Of a stretch of DNA of 64,000 nucleotides, positions 8,914-18,659 are shown one piece after another. The position numbers were made by a program, and so were the translations under genes. The notes under the pieces were generated by a model. It saw nothing but the letters and a program-made list of their open reading frames with translations. It searched no databases and was not told the DNA's origin. The stretch covers positions 104,880-168,879 of the forward strand of contig NZ_VTAV01000009.1 in the NCBI RefSeq assembly GCF_008180195.1, read 5' to 3'. Within the stretch, counting starts at the first letter, position 1, and the number at the start of each line of letters is the position of its first letter. Origin of the DNA: Sphingobacterium phlebotomi. Lineage in GTDB: Bacteria > Bacteroidota > Bacteroidia > Sphingobacteriales > Sphingobacteriaceae.

Positions 8914-10011
8914 TTATTTATTCAGCTGCTCAAAAATCAACAAGGCATTTGAACCAATGATTTGCTCATTTGGTTTTAATTTTTCCTTTATAAACGTATA
9001 CTCCTCATTACGTCCTACGGTTGATATGGGTTTGATTTCCATATCACAGCTATCCCGATACACGACCACGTACTCTTTGTTATTGCTGAACACTTTCGCC
9101 CGATTTGGAATAGCAAATGCATTTCCTGCATCATTTTGCAGATCAATGATAATATCCGCGCTCAATCCCGGCATTAAATCCAATTGGGGATTTGCCAATA
9201 CAACTCGTGCTTTGAGCACATGTTCGTTGTCATCAAAGGCATTGTATATCTTATCTATCTTTCCCGTATAAAATTTATCCGGATAGGCGATCGTGCGAAC
9301 TTTCACACTATTTCCCAGTGATACATACCGTAAATTACTAGCATAGATATTCACCATCACCCACACCTCTTTCAAATTGGAAATAGAAAAAAGAGGTGCG
9401 CTTTCCGCTGTCACGTTTTGACCCGGACTGATCAATTTTTGAATAATGTAACCATTCTTCGGGGCAAGAATATGAAAAGCGTCCTTTCCTGCTGCTTTAT
9501 AAAGCGATAAAGCTTCGGTTACTCTGTCGAGTTCTATGATAGCACTCTCCAATTCATGTTCGGCCGCAAGAACCTCCGGCGTTGCCAACAGCCCGTCCGC
9601 AGCAAGTTCCTTTTTACTTTCAACTTGCTTTTCCAACAAACTAATTTGATTTTGTTGGTAGCGCTGTTGCTGATAGAGTTCCTGGATCTGCGTAGATTTT
9701 ATTGTTGCCAATACCTGTCCTTTATATACCGGATCGCCTAATTCAAAATCCACTTTTTCTACTATACCCGATAAAAGACTACGAAACGCCATTCTATCAT
9801 TTTCGTTGTACTCTATTTTTCCCGATAAGGTCAACTGCTCGGTAACCGGACGTTCTTCTACGACAATAATTTCAGTCGATTTACGTAACGCTTCATTCAG
9901 ACAAAACGTTTCCGACCTTGCAGCCACCGATTGCTTCTCTTCTACTTTGGGGGCGCAGGACACGAATACACAGCATATCCCCATTAAATACCAATACATT
10001 ACACTTCTCAT
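8914..10011 (-). CDS. RND efflux periplasmic adaptor subunit, lipoprotein
   Basis: Membrane fusion protein of 365 residues linking the RND pump to the outer-membrane channel. The N-terminus MRSVMYWYLMGICCVFVSCA ends in a lipobox with the acylated Cys at 19. It is followed by a beta-barrel/lipoyl half-motif (LSGKIEYNEN, GQVLATIKS), a helical hairpin near 110-170 (QQQRYQQNQISLLEKQVESK), the second lipoyl half (ILAPKNGYIIQKLISPGQNV) and a beta-barrel domain (VWVMVNIYASNLRYV-like). There is no His-rich metal-binding tail. It sits 3 bp before the pump gene and 7 bp after the TolC gene, so all three are one operon. Confidence 0.92.
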   Translation of the reverse strand: MRSVMYWYLMGICCVFVSCAPKVEEKQSVAARSETFCLNEALRKSTEIIVVEERPVTEQLTLSGKIEYNENDRMAFRSLLSGIVEKVDFELGDPVYKGQVLATIKSTQIQELYQQQRYQQNQISLLEKQVESKKELAADGLLATPEVLAAEHELESAIIELDRVTEALSLYKAAGKDAFHILAPKNGYIIQKLISPGQNVTAESAPLFSISNLKEVWVMVNIYASNLRYVSLGNSVKVRTIAYPDKFYTGKIDKIYNAFDDNEHVLKARVVLANPQLDLMPGLSADIIIDLQNDAGNAFAIPNRAKVFSNNKEYVVVYRDSCDMEIKPISTVGRNEEYTFIKEKLKPNEQIIGSNALLIFEQLNK

Positions 10012-10018
10012 AACCTTG

Positions 10019-11269
10019 TTAAAAATCTTTACCTATTAGATATTGTAGCTCCTCAAACGTGTTATTGTAGTTTTCCCACAACTCCAGGAATGATTGCCTT
10101 GTTTCTCGATGAGACTGCACATAGTCCATAAATTCCATTAACGTGACCTGACGATTCTCGAGATGTTTCCGGTAGTTTTCGACCAGACTGTTCTGCTCGC
10201 CTTCCGTTTCACTTGACCACTGATTTAATGCATTCTCATATTTTAAAAGTTGATTTTTATAACGTTGTACAGCCTGTTCCAACTCCCATTGCAACGCCGT
10301 ATACGTTAGATGCTCTTGATCTACCTGCTGTTTAGCTTTTTGTATATTCCCCTTGTTTCTATTAAAAACAGGCAGATCCATCTGTATCCCCAACCCAATG
10401 AAATCCTGCATGATATTTCCACCACGGTCATATCCCAATTGCACTGTTAAATCCGGAGTTCGTTGGGCCTTCTCCAGCTCCAATTGCTGTTTTGCCATTT
10501 CGATTGCCGTTGACTGTTTCTTAATCCCGATATTTTGGTCGGCTATCAAACTGGTCATATCATTAGGCAATAGCAGGGTACGGCTTACGAATGATTCCTC
10601 TACCAGAAGTTTTTCTATTTCCAAGTCGGCTATTCCGGTCAGCACGCGCAAAGTGGAGAGACTTGATTCGGCATCCACTTCCAGCTCCGCTAAGTCTTTT
10701 TGCATACCCAACAATTCATTGTGTACACGATTATAATCCGCTTTGGATACATTCTCCTGCTGTGCCTGTCGTTGATACTGTTTTTCCAGCTGTTCAAATA
10801 GCTTCACCATATCGATTAATTGGGATTGGCTATATTTTAAAGATGTTAGGTGATGGAAGTGCTGGCGGAGTTCCTTTCTTAATTCACGGACGAGTTCTTC
10901 GAATTCGTAGACGGCAAAACGATGTTCCAGTCGTTTGATCGCTACGCGTTTTTTTCGTTTTCTGGCCGTTTCGATCAATTGCTCTAATTCTATGGAGATT
11001 TGCTGGGTTTTGCCATACCGTCCAAAAAGAGGGGATAACACCTCACTGCCCGCATTCGCCCATAGATTTACTTCACTGACCGCCAAACTTGGATTTTCCC
11101 ATACTTTTTCCTGTATGATTCCCGCTTCTGCCTTACCAACATCAAATTTAGCGGCCAATAGTAGGTAATTTTCCTTCAGAAAATTCGCTTCCAGTTGTGA
11201 TAGCGTATAAGGTTGAGCAACGCCAAGCGATACAATAAAAAAGAAAAAAATAGTTATGTAAAATTTCAC
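10019..11269 (-). CDS. TolC-family outer-membrane efflux protein
   Basis: Outer-membrane channel of 416 residues, first gene of the pump operon. A Sec signal peptide (MKFYITIFFFFIVSLGVAQ) precedes long amphipathic helices with the repeated pattern of CzcC-type OEP proteins, such as WENPSLAVSEVNLW near residue 60 and the mirrored TPDLTVQLGYDRGG near residue 255. The start codon is a GTG at 11267-11269; no in-frame ATG lies nearby. It would dock on the adaptor and carry metal ions out of the cell. A 69-bp gap separates it from the upstream kinase. Confidence 0.9.
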   Translation of the reverse strand: MKFYITIFFFFIVSLGVAQPYTLSQLEANFLKENYLLLAAKFDVGKAEAGIIQEKVWENPSLAVSEVNLWANAGSEVLSPLFGRYGKTQQISIELEQLIETARKRKKRVAIKRLEHRFAVYEFEELVRELRKELRQHFHHLTSLKYSQSQLIDMVKLFEQLEKQYQRQAQQENVSKADYNRVHNELLGMQKDLAELEVDAESSLSTLRVLTGIADLEIEKLLVEESFVSRTLLLPNDMTSLIADQNIGIKKQSTAIEMAKQQLELEKAQRTPDLTVQLGYDRGGNIMQDFIGLGIQMDLPVFNRNKGNIQKAKQQVDQEHLTYTALQWELEQAVQRYKNQLLKYENALNQWSSETEGEQNSLVENYRKHLENRQVTLMEFMDYVQSHRETRQSFLELWENYNNTFEELQYLIGKDF

Positions 11270-11338
11270 CTCAAATATATTTCCGGCAAAGTTATGCAGA
11301 CAGTATTAAGGTAAACTTTAAGATAGATTAGAGTTTGA

Positions 11339-12673
11339 TTAGAAATATAGCTGAACGGTCGTACCTTTCTCTATGGATAGAATACGCATTTCTATACGAT
11401 GCAACGTAAAAATAATATTCGCCATAGACAAGCCTATACCTTTCCCTTGGTATTTCAGCGCATTGTTCGCGCGATAAAAATTCTGTCGGATATACTGCAT
11501 ATCATGCTCCGGAATACCAATTCCCTGATCGATGATCGTGATAACAAGTTTCCCCTCCTGTTCATGAAAAAGAACACGAACTACTTGGTTATCCGAATAC
11601 TTAATGGCATTTTCCAATATATTTCCAAAGGCAAGCTCCAATAGCTTATCGTTTGCCTCCACCGTTAGCATGCTATTATTTTTTACTTGGATATCAACCT
11701 CGATACGCGCTCGATGATAGAGCACCATATTCTCAATAACCTGCCACATGACCTCATCTGCACGTATGGGCTTTAATTCAAAGTTCGTTTTCGCTCCTGA
11801 AAGAAGCATCATTTGCTCTAATGTCGTCTGCAAGTCCAATGTATATTGCTCCAGTTGTGCAATGGCATTTTTATATTCCTCTACAGACCGCGGTTTGCTT
11901 TCGGTCACTTCGAGCGTACCTAATAAAGCGGCAATTGGCGTGCGCAATTCGTGCGAAACATAGTCGATAAAGTTCTTTTGTACGTTAAATGTCTCTGCGA
12001 TACGTTTTACAAAATGATTGTAGGTTTTCACCAGATCTTCGATTTCAGCATAAGTCTTGTTCAGTGACAGGGGTTTATTGAAGTTTATGCTATCCCGTTC
12101 CCGGATTTGATCAATAATCTTCATAATGGGCTGGTAAGCGATATGACTTAAATACCGGGAGAACAGAAAGATAAATGCAATACCGGATAGGAATACGGCG
12201 ATGAGGATATGAAAGAGCGAAAGCATCTGTGCGTTAAAGGCATCTTTCGGTTCGCGGGTGACAACAACAAAATCGCCTTGATTATCCCGGTAAAAAATTC
12301 CGTTATAAAAAAAGGAATCGGTTTTGAAAAAGCTATTTTCAGCACGACGTACCTCCGCTAAAAAATCAGGAGAGATTTGCCCAGTCGTCGGCATATCTCC
12401 ATTAAATACGTGGTTTGTGCTATCGAACACCGCAATATTCCGTCTGGAGATCGTGCGGTGCAATTGGCTTTTAACATTGGCGTGTTCCAGAAATGACAGT
12501 TCATCTTGTTCCAAATAGTAAATCGCCGCCAATAGCGATTTGCTTTCCAATGATTGACGTTCTTTCCGTTCCATCTGCGCATAGTACGAAAAATAGATAA
12601 CGACCGAGAAGATCAGCATAATGACACCAAATATCACAACTGCATATAGGGATAGTCTGTGCCTTAGTTTCAT
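11339..12673 (-). CDS. HAMP-type sensor histidine kinase, metal-efflux linked
   Basis: Classical membrane kinase of 444 residues. The first TM segment is at about 12-32, followed by a periplasmic sensing region to about 150, a second TM near 152-172, a HAMP linker, a HisKA box VSHELRTPIAALLG with phospho-His near residue 241, then an ATPase domain with the N box (NILENAIKYS), DQGIGIP and GKGIGLSMA. It is 4 bp downstream of its response regulator and directly upstream of the TolC-adaptor-RND operon. By the CzcRS/CusRS pattern it probably senses periplasmic metal and induces the pump; the ligand is inferred, not seen. Confidence 0.9.
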   Translation of the reverse strand: MKLRHRLSLYAVVIFGVIMLIFSVVIYFSYYAQMERKERQSLESKSLLAAIYYLEQDELSFLEHANVKSQLHRTISRRNIAVFDSTNHVFNGDMPTTGQISPDFLAEVRRAENSFFKTDSFFYNGIFYRDNQGDFVVVTREPKDAFNAQMLSLFHILIAVFLSGIAFIFLFSRYLSHIAYQPIMKIIDQIRERDSINFNKPLSLNKTYAEIEDLVKTYNHFVKRIAETFNVQKNFIDYVSHELRTPIAALLGTLEVTESKPRSVEEYKNAIAQLEQYTLDLQTTLEQMMLLSGAKTNFELKPIRADEVMWQVIENMVLYHRARIEVDIQVKNNSMLTVEANDKLLELAFGNILENAIKYSDNQVVRVLFHEQEGKLVITIIDQGIGIPEHDMQYIRQNFYRANNALKYQGKGIGLSMANIIFTLHRIEMRILSIEKGTTVQLYF

Positions 12674-12677
12674 ACCA

Positions 12678-13352
12678 TTAACCCTTAAACATATAGCCTA
12701 CACCTTTCACCGTAAAGATGTATTTTTCGCCCTTTTCGATTTTACTTCGTAGATAGGATATATATACATCGACTACATTTGTATGGTTCTCAAACGTGAT
12801 GCCCCAAACGGCATTCAATATCTGTATTCTTGTTACGGTTTTGCCAACATTTTCTGCTAGATAAATAAGTAACTTATATTCTCTGGGAGACAATTCCACA
12901 GGTTCTCCTGCCAAGGTCACTTTATATTGCTCCAGATTGATGTACAATTGCCCAAATTGCAACTCTGCCGTCGGGGTCTCCAATTGTTCATATTGTCGTC
13001 TGCGTGTAAGTGCGCGAATGCGGGAGATCAGTTCATCAAAATGAAACGGCTTTGTTAAATAATCATCAGCACCATAGTCTAACGCCGATATTTTATCCTG
13101 TACACTGTTCAATGCACTTAGCATCAGAACAGGTGTATATACTTTTTTATAGCGCAACGCTTGCAAAAGCTGTACACCGTCCATATCGGCTAACATAATA
13201 TCCAAAATGATCAGATCCCACTCAATATTTATATATTGTTTCAGTACATCTTCCGCATTTTTACATAAAGTGACCAGATAACCACATTCCATCAATCCCT
13301 TTACCAAAAAATTACTGATTCGATTGTCGTCTTCTACTACAAGAATTTGCAT
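12678..13352 (-). CDS. OmpR-family response regulator, metal-efflux linked
   Basis: DNA-binding regulator of about 224 residues. A receiver domain starts MQILVVEDDNRISNFL with phospho-Asp in DLIILDIMLADMDG and the conserved Lys in YLTKPFHFDEL. A winged-helix domain follows (LSPREYKLLIYLAENVGKTV, then VDVYISYLRSKI and the hairpin GVGYMFKG). I choose the ATG at 13352; the frame extends to a TTG at 13370, but the receiver fold begins at MQIL. The kinase gene starts 4 bp after its stop. The likely target is the adjacent TolC-RND operon. Confidence 0.92.
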   Translation of the reverse strand: MQILVVEDDNRISNFLVKGLMECGYLVTLCKNAEDVLKQYINIEWDLIILDIMLADMDGVQLLQALRYKKVYTPVLMLSALNSVQDKISALDYGADDYLTKPFHFDELISRIRALTRRRQYEQLETPTAELQFGQLYINLEQYKVTLAGEPVELSPREYKLLIYLAENVGKTVTRIQILNAVWGITFENHTNVVDVYISYLRSKIEKGEKYIFTVKGVGYMFKG

Positions 13353-13401
13353 AAGCTGGTATTTGCTCAAAAATAAGGAATTTGGATAAGGAAGTTAGCA
13401 T

Positions 13402-13432
13402 AAAAAAAGCTGCCTTCGTTAGGAGCAGCTTT
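13402..13432 (-). terminator. Rho-independent terminator downstream of rny
   Basis: On the minus strand an 8-bp stem, aaagctgc paired with gcagcttt (13425-13432 with 13406-13413), and an 11-nt loop are followed by a run of seven T residues. It starts 23 bp after the rny stop and separates rny from the metal two-component system. Confidence 0.8.
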
Positions 13433-13454
13433 ATTTTAATCTGTATAACAATCA

Positions 13455-15014
13455 CTATTTTGCATAGGCAACCGATCTTGTTTCACGAATAACCGTTACT
13501 TTGACTTGGCCTGGATACGTCATTTCCGTTTGGATCCGGTTGGATATATCCGCTGCCAGAATCTCTGCCTGCGCATCAGAAACTTTCTCTGATTCGACCA
13601 CGACGCGCAATTCGCGACCTGCTTGAATAGCAAATGTTTTTTCCACGCCTGGATAAGAAAGAGCAAGCTCCTCCAATTCCTTCAAACGCTTGATATAGCT
13701 TTCCACAACTTCGCGGCGTGCCCCAGGACGTGCACCTGAAATAGCATCACATGCTTGAACAACTGGTGAAATCAAAGAGGTCATTTCTATCTCGTCGTGG
13801 TGTGCACCAATGGCATTGCAAACTTCCGGATGTTCTTTATACTTTTCGGCCAATTGCATACCTAAAATAGCATGCGGCAATTCAGGATTGTCATCAGGTA
13901 CTTTTCCAATATCGTGCAATAGGCCCGCTCGCTTCGCATGCTTTACATTTAGACCGAGTTCAGCCGCCATGGTTGCCGCAAAGTTGGCAACTTCACGGGA
14001 GTGTTGCAGCAAATTCTGTCCGTAAGAAGAACGGTAGCGCATACGCCCAACCATTCGTATTAATTCCGGATGAAGACCGTGTATCCCTAAATCTATTGCT
14101 GTGCGCTCACCAATTTCAACGATTTCATCTTCAATTTGTGTACGTGTCTTCGCCACAACCTCTTCAATACGAGCGGGGTGAATACGTCCATCAGTAACCA
14201 ATCTATGTAATGACAAACGGGCTATCTCCCGGCGCACTGGATCGAATCCGGACAATATAATAGCTTCTGGTGTATCGTCTACAATAATTTCCACACCCGT
14301 TGCTGCTTCCAAAGCGCGAATGTTCCGTCCTTCACGGCCAATGATACGTCCCTTTATCTCATCATTTTCGATATTGAAAATAGATACTGTGTTTTCAATA
14401 GCTGATTCTGTTGCTGTCCGTTGGATCGTTTGGATAACCACTTTTTTGGCCTCTTTTGATGCCGTCAGCTTTGCCTCATCCACAATATCTTTGATCTGCA
14501 TGATAGCTTGTGAACGAGCTTCTTCACGTAGCGAGTTGACCAGCTGTTCTCTCGCTTCTTGAGCAGATAAACCGGCAATTGTTTCCAATTGTTTGATGTG
14601 TTGATTCTTCAATTGGTCTACTTCTTCTGACTTTCTCTCGTTGAGTTCAATCAAATGGTCAAGCTTTTTATTCTTGGTATCCAATTCTTGCTTTTCCCGA
14701 TTGATACTTTCCAATTTTTGATTCAACGACTGCTCTTTCTGCCGAATCGTATTTTCCTTTTGTGTTACCGTGCTGTTTCGTTGGTTAACTTCTTTCTCAT
14801 GCTCGGCTTTGAGTTGCAAAAATTTTTCTTTTGCCTCTAGATTACGTTGTTTTTTGTGATGCTCAGCCTGTTTTTCGGCCTCTTTAATGATGCTTTCCGC
14901 TTTCTCCTGCGCCGTTTGCTCTTGCTTTTTGAAGACTGCCTGCAACAAAAAACGACCGATAACGACCCCTATAATCAGCGAAATTATAATCGAAATAATA
15001 GTAATTAAATCCAT
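13455..15014 (-). CDS. rny: Ribonuclease Y
   Basis: Membrane-anchored endoribonuclease that initiates mRNA decay. At 519 residues it is full length: an N-terminal TM ([18 protein letters not shown]), a long charged coiled coil to about 190, a KH RNA-binding domain ([20 protein letters not shown]), and an HD metallophosphoesterase domain with [10 protein letters not shown] and the catalytic pair in [11 protein letters not shown]. It lies downstream of zapA on the same strand with a 251-bp gap that holds a structured RNA candidate. A strong terminator follows. Confidence 0.97.
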   Translation of the reverse strand: MDLITIISIIISLIIGVVIGRFLLQAVFKKQEQTAQEKAESIIKEAEKQAEHHKKQRNLEAKEKFLQLKAEHEKEVNQRNSTVTQKENTIRQKEQSLNQKLESINREKQELDTKNKKLDHLIELNERKSEEVDQLKNQHIKQLETIAGLSAQEAREQLVNSLREEARSQAIMQIKDIVDEAKLTASKEAKKVVIQTIQRTATESAIENTVSIFNIENDEIKGRIIGREGRNIRALEAATGVEIIVDDTPEAIILSGFDPVRREIARLSLHRLVTDGRIHPARIEEVVAKTRTQIEDEIVEIGERTAIDLGIHGLHPELIRMVGRMRYRSSYGQNLLQHSREVANFAATMAAELGLNVKHAKRAGLLHDIGKVPDDNPELPHAILGMQLAEKYKEHPEVCNAIGAHHDEIEMTSLISPVVQACDAISGARPGARREVVESYIKRLKELEELALSYPGVEKTFAIQAGRELRVVVESEKVSDAQAEILAADISNRIQTEMTYPGQVKVTVIRETRSVAYAK

Positions 15015-15046
15015 TGTTATTATATATATGTTATTTCTGTTTATTC

Positions 15047-15223
15047 AAAAAAAAAACCGCAATTAAATGTAACAGGTCCCATGTATTATTAAACTTCGAT
15101 TACACATGATTTGAGCAATTGATCATGACCTAGATGGCTTTCGCAAAATGGCCTACATCTTGTTTTCGCTCGTGATATTGAAGCGTTAAGTTTAAAATAG
15201 TGACAACCCGAATTTAATTGCGG
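15047..15223 (-). ncRNA. ssrS: Candidate 6S RNA (between zapA and rny)
   Basis: The minus strand can fold into a rod like 6S RNA. A 12-bp closing stem (ccgcaattaaat at 15212-15223 with 15057-15068) is extended by GGGT/ACCU, followed by an open bubble of about 10 nt on each side, then an 8-bp stem (uuaaacuu/aaguuuaa, 15188-15195 with 15089-15096) and a terminal domain with an AGAUG..GCCAUCU hairpin. The 3' arm of the closing stem runs straight into ten T residues (15047-15056), an intrinsic terminator. Known 6S RNAs sequester the housekeeping sigma holoenzyme and often lie beside zapA. No ORF fits. The assignment rests on shape and context, not on a covariance search. Confidence 0.65.
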
Positions 15224-15265
15224 CAAATTCGTCGTTATAAAGCTCTGAAATAAAGAACGATATAT

Positions 15266-15556
15266 TTATTTTCTAAAGAAATTGGTTAACATATCATCCA
15301 ATTCGTGAACCTGCTCTTCCAATCCATCCTCATGTTGCTGTGCGTTGCGCTCTGCCTTTATCATTCCTGTGGCGTATTGCAAAACACACATAGACAATAA
15401 GTCTTGTTTATCACGAACTGCATAATTTTCCTGCAATTCCTTTATTTTTTCATTAATTAATTTCGCAGCGTATCTAATCACTTCCTCCTCTTCCGTAGCT
15501 ACCCTTAGTGGATAAACACGGTCTGCGATATTTATTTTTATGGAAATTTCTCCCAT
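15266..15556 (-). CDS. zapA: Cell division protein ZapA
   Basis: Small cytosolic protein of 96 residues that bundles FtsZ filaments at midcell. It has the ZapA pattern: a short beta start (EISIKINIADRVYPLRV), the conserved EEEVIRYAAKLINEKI helix, then a coiled coil (QDLLSMCVLQYATGMIKAER...) that ends in a charged tail. It is preceded on the same strand by a coiled-coil gene and pheT and followed by the 6S-like RNA and rny. I infer this order is a stable Bacteroidota neighbourhood, but could not compare genomes. Confidence 0.88.
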   Translation of the reverse strand: MGEISIKINIADRVYPLRVATEEEEVIRYAAKLINEKIKELQENYAVRDKQDLLSMCVLQYATGMIKAERNAQQHEDGLEEQVHELDDMLTNFFRK

Positions 15557-15605
15557 GTTTCTTGAGCTTAAATAACGTAACAGGTTTCTCCTTCTTCTCT
15601 CTGCC

Positions 15606-15914
15606 CTACTTCAACAAACCTATACATCTGTCTATTTCTCTCACAAAATCGTTAATTTTTTGCTTTGTGTCAAGTATTTTTTCATTTATAGCTTCTTTAT
15701 CTACCGCTGATTCGTCGAATGTCTTTGCAACTGCCAAAGCCTTAACCTTTTCCTCCAACTGCTGTACTTTGTCGGTACTCGTCTGAAATGCCACCTGTAA
15801 CGATTGTACTTCTAGCTTTAACAAATCATTCTCTTCCTGCAGGGCGTCGCACAACTGAATAAGATTCTTCGTCTTCTCGACGATAACATTCATTTGTGTA
15901 GATAGTCCAGCCAT
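15606..15914 (-). CDS. Small coiled-coil protein, possibly ZapB-like
   Basis: A 102-residue protein that is almost wholly helical, with heptad patterns (KTKNLIQLCDALQEENDLLK, LQVAFQTSTDKVQQLEEKV). The ATG at 15914 is chosen over an in-frame TTG at 15929. It lies between pheT (20 bp after its... 35 bp after the pheT stop) and zapA (49 bp ahead), so co-expression with zapA is likely. Its size, coiled coil and position suggest a division-related partner of ZapA, but no diagnostic motif proves this. Confidence 0.78.
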   Translation of the reverse strand: MAGLSTQMNVIVEKTKNLIQLCDALQEENDLLKLEVQSLQVAFQTSTDKVQQLEEKVKALAVAKTFDESAVDKEAINEKILDTKQKINDFVREIDRCIGLLK

Positions 15915-15949
15915 ATAATCTTTTCGCAATTAATCGTTAAACGTATCCA

Positions 15950-18343
15950 TTAGCGCACTACAGCACCAATTTCTTGTTCAAAGTTAAGCATTAATTTTTT
16001 AATTATGGCGTCAATTTGTTTGTCATTTAACGTTTTTTCTTCGTCTAGCAACGTGAAACTTAAGGCGTAGGATTTCTTCCCTTCCGGAAGTCCTGTCCCT
16101 TTGTAAACATCAAAAATGTTGATTTCTTTTAGTAATTTACGTTCGGTCTTCGTCGCTATTCGTGTAAGCTCCTCAAATGTCACCGCATCGCCTATTAATA
16201 ACGATAAATCCCGTCGTACTGCAGGAAATTTGGAGACCTCTTTATATTTAATTGTATTCTTACGTATTACCTTACTAACCAGATCCCAATCAAACTGCGC
16301 AAAATAAACTTTCCCGTCCACATCAGCTTTTTTTAGATTATCCGCAGAGACAGAACCGAACGTTACCAAAACTTTTTGTCCTTTCTTATAATCCAATCCG
16401 TAATCGAAATATTTGCCGTCAGTTTCCTGCAGCTGCAATCCTTGTATATTCAAACGTTTGATTATAGCATCAACAGCCGCTTTTATATGATAGAAATTCG
16501 TCTTTTTACCTTTTAAACTCCAATGCTCCGCTATTTGATCTCCGGCGACACATAACGAGAGGTTCTGTCGCTCTTGGTACCCCTCTTCGGTTTTAAAATA
16601 CGTTTTCCCATACTCAAAATATTTAGCGTTCGGGTTTTTGCGCTTTTGATTGTAGGCAACGGTCGTCAATGTCGAAAACAACAGGTTTTGACGCATGGTA
16701 TCTAAATCCGAACTCAACGGGTTAACCAAACGAACAGCCGTTTGTTCGTCTTCGACAAACGATAATTTCGTTAGGGAATTGTTCAATATCTCGCGATAGC
16801 CATTTCCTATCAATAAATCTGCAATCTGGTTTAACACCACTTCTTTATCCGGCTTTTCCGTTGTATTTAGAGAAGACTTAATCTGCGGGTTTAATTCGAT
16901 ATTGTTATAACCATAAATACGCAGTACCTCCTCGATAACATCGACTTCGCGTGTAACATCCACTTTATATGCGGGTACACTTACCGTAATTTCTTCACCG
17001 TTTTCTTCCGAAACACCAATTCCCAGTGCCTCGATAATTGCTCTGATCTCCGTATCGGATATTTCCTTACCGATCAATTGACGCACCCGACCATAATGAA
17101 CCGGGAATACAAATGACGAAACAGGGTTCGGATAGCTGTCCGTTACAGACGAAACGACCTTACCACCGGCGATCTCTTGGATCATCAGCGCCGCCTTTTG
17201 TAACGCATACATCGGCATATTGGGATCTGTACCGCGCTCAAAACGGAAGGAAGAGTCTGTTTTTAACCCATGGCGTTTCGATGTTTTACGCACCGATACG
17301 GCATCAAAATAAGCGGACTCCAAGAAAACACTTGTCGTTGTCTCGCTAACGCCAGAATGCTCTCCTCCAAATACACCCGCGATACACATCGGTTTTTCTG
17401 CATCTGCAATCACCAAATCTTCTGCGGATAGCTTTCTTTCTACACCATCCAACGTCACAAAAGACTCATTTTCATCGGCATAACGTACAATTATTTTATT
17501 CCCTGCAATCTTCGCCGCATCAAATGCATGAAGCGGTTGCCCCAAGTCGTGCAATATATAATTCGTAATGTCCACGATATTATTGATCGGACGCACACCG
17601 ATTACATTCAATTTTTCTTTCAGCCAATCAGGTGATTCTCCTACAGTGATACCGGAAATAGTTACACCTGCATAGCGAGGAGCCGCCGTCGGTGCTTTTA
17701 CTTCTACCTGTACACCAGTCTCCTTTCCTTCTTGAAAAGCAGCAACATCACTTAACGTATATGGTTTACGGGAATAAGCGGCTAAATCACGGGCCACACC
17801 TAAATGAGAAGCAGCGTCTGCACGGTTTGGTGTTAACCCGATTTCATATCGGAAATCGTCCTGTATGTTAAAATAATCTTTCACACGAGAACCTACGACT
17901 GCATCAGCGTTCAGTTCTACAATGCCGGCGTGTGAAGTTCCTAAACCTATTTCATCCTCACCACATAACATCCCTTCCGAAACTTCTCCCCTGATCTTCG
18001 ATTTTGTAATTTTAAAAGGCTCACCATTGGTGGGATGGCAATTCGTTCCTACCGTCGCTACAATCACTTTTAGTCCTTCCCGCACATTTGGTGCACCACA
18101 AACAACATGCAATAACTCCGGCCCACCAACATCTACTGTTGTAATTTTCAATTTATCCGCATTTGGATGTTGCTCGCATGTCTTCACCTCTCCTACAACC
18201 AGACCTTCTAAACCACCCGGAATGCGCTGCACCGTTTCTAACAATTCCACTTCCAGTCCGATATCCGTCAAAATCAAGGATAGCTCCTCCGGTGTCTTTT
18301 CTATGTTTATGTAGTTCTTCAGCCAATTATAGGAAATATTCAT
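15950..18343 (-). CDS. pheT: Phenylalanine--tRNA ligase beta subunit
   Basis: Beta chain of the alpha2beta2 enzyme that charges tRNA-Phe. The ATG at 18343 gives MNISYNWLKNYI, the standard start, and 797 residues; the frame runs 33 codons further upstream with no family match. Domains in order: N-terminal region, tRNA-binding OB fold (VVGEVKTCEQHPNADKLKIT, then VCGAPNVR), B3/B4 editing region, B5 domain (GIGVSEENGEEITVSVPAYK), catalytic-like core, and the C-terminal FDX-ACB domain (SKFPAVRRDLSLLI). A TAnnTTTG box lies 25 bp before the ATG. pheS is not in the window. Confidence 0.97.
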   Translation of the reverse strand: MNISYNWLKNYINIEKTPEELSLILTDIGLEVELLETVQRIPGGLEGLVVGEVKTCEQHPNADKLKITTVDVGGPELLHVVCGAPNVREGLKVIVATVGTNCHPTNGEPFKITKSKIRGEVSEGMLCGEDEIGLGTSHAGIVELNADAVVGSRVKDYFNIQDDFRYEIGLTPNRADAASHLGVARDLAAYSRKPYTLSDVAAFQEGKETGVQVEVKAPTAAPRYAGVTISGITVGESPDWLKEKLNVIGVRPINNIVDITNYILHDLGQPLHAFDAAKIAGNKIIVRYADENESFVTLDGVERKLSAEDLVIADAEKPMCIAGVFGGEHSGVSETTTSVFLESAYFDAVSVRKTSKRHGLKTDSSFRFERGTDPNMPMYALQKAALMIQEIAGGKVVSSVTDSYPNPVSSFVFPVHYGRVRQLIGKEISDTEIRAIIEALGIGVSEENGEEITVSVPAYKVDVTREVDVIEEVLRIYGYNNIELNPQIKSSLNTTEKPDKEVVLNQIADLLIGNGYREILNNSLTKLSFVEDEQTAVRLVNPLSSDLDTMRQNLLFSTLTTVAYNQKRKNPNAKYFEYGKTYFKTEEGYQERQNLSLCVAGDQIAEHWSLKGKKTNFYHIKAAVDAIIKRLNIQGLQLQETDGKYFDYGLDYKKGQKVLVTFGSVSADNLKKADVDGKVYFAQFDWDLVSKVIRKNTIKYKEVSKFPAVRRDLSLLIGDAVTFEELTRIATKTERKLLKEINIFDVYKGTGLPEGKKSYALSFTLLDEEKTLNDKQIDAIIKKLMLNFEQEIGAVVR

Positions 18344-18367
18344 CTCTTGGAATCTTAATTTTAGGCA

Positions 18368-18375
18368 CAAAGATA
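18368..18375 (-). promoter_or_regulatory. Putative -7 promoter box for pheT
   Basis: The minus strand reads TATCTTTG, matching TAnnTTTG, 24 bp upstream of the pheT ATG at 18343. This position also argues that the longer open frame upstream is not translated. No exact -33 TTG is seen. Confidence 0.55.
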
Positions 18376-18659
18376 GCTTTTTTGGCGTGTTCGGTAAAGG
18401 GTTTTCTGTTGATGCTACCCAAAACGTTGATTTTTTTGGCACAAATACATACTATCAAGAGAGAAATTTGAACTTATTTTTAGTAAGAAAACAGTGTTTT
18501 AAAGCCACAAAAGTGTTTTTTTAACTAAAAAAATAGAAAACACTCGGTATAGAAGCGTATATGTTATGAGGCAAAAGTGATTAGCAATGAGCCAAAACGT
18601 ATGCTCGATGGCTCATAAGCAGTTGGCCATGAGCCAGCGTGTATACAAAATAAGATAAC
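18376..18659. other. A/T-rich intergenic region with short inverted repeats
   Basis: No gene is seen. It holds an 8-bp inverted repeat agtgtttt...aaaacact (about 18512-18544) and the motif atgagcc at 18587-18593 and 18629-18635, with its complement ggctcat at 18610-18616; atgagcc occurs once more in the adjoining ORF near 18690. These could form alternative hairpins on either strand. I see no T-box or Phe-rich leader peptide for pheT. Confidence 0.5.

Noticed and set aside
18376..18659. Leader peptide or T-box for pheT
   Set aside because: No run of Phe codons with a following terminator/antiterminator and no conserved T-box sequence.
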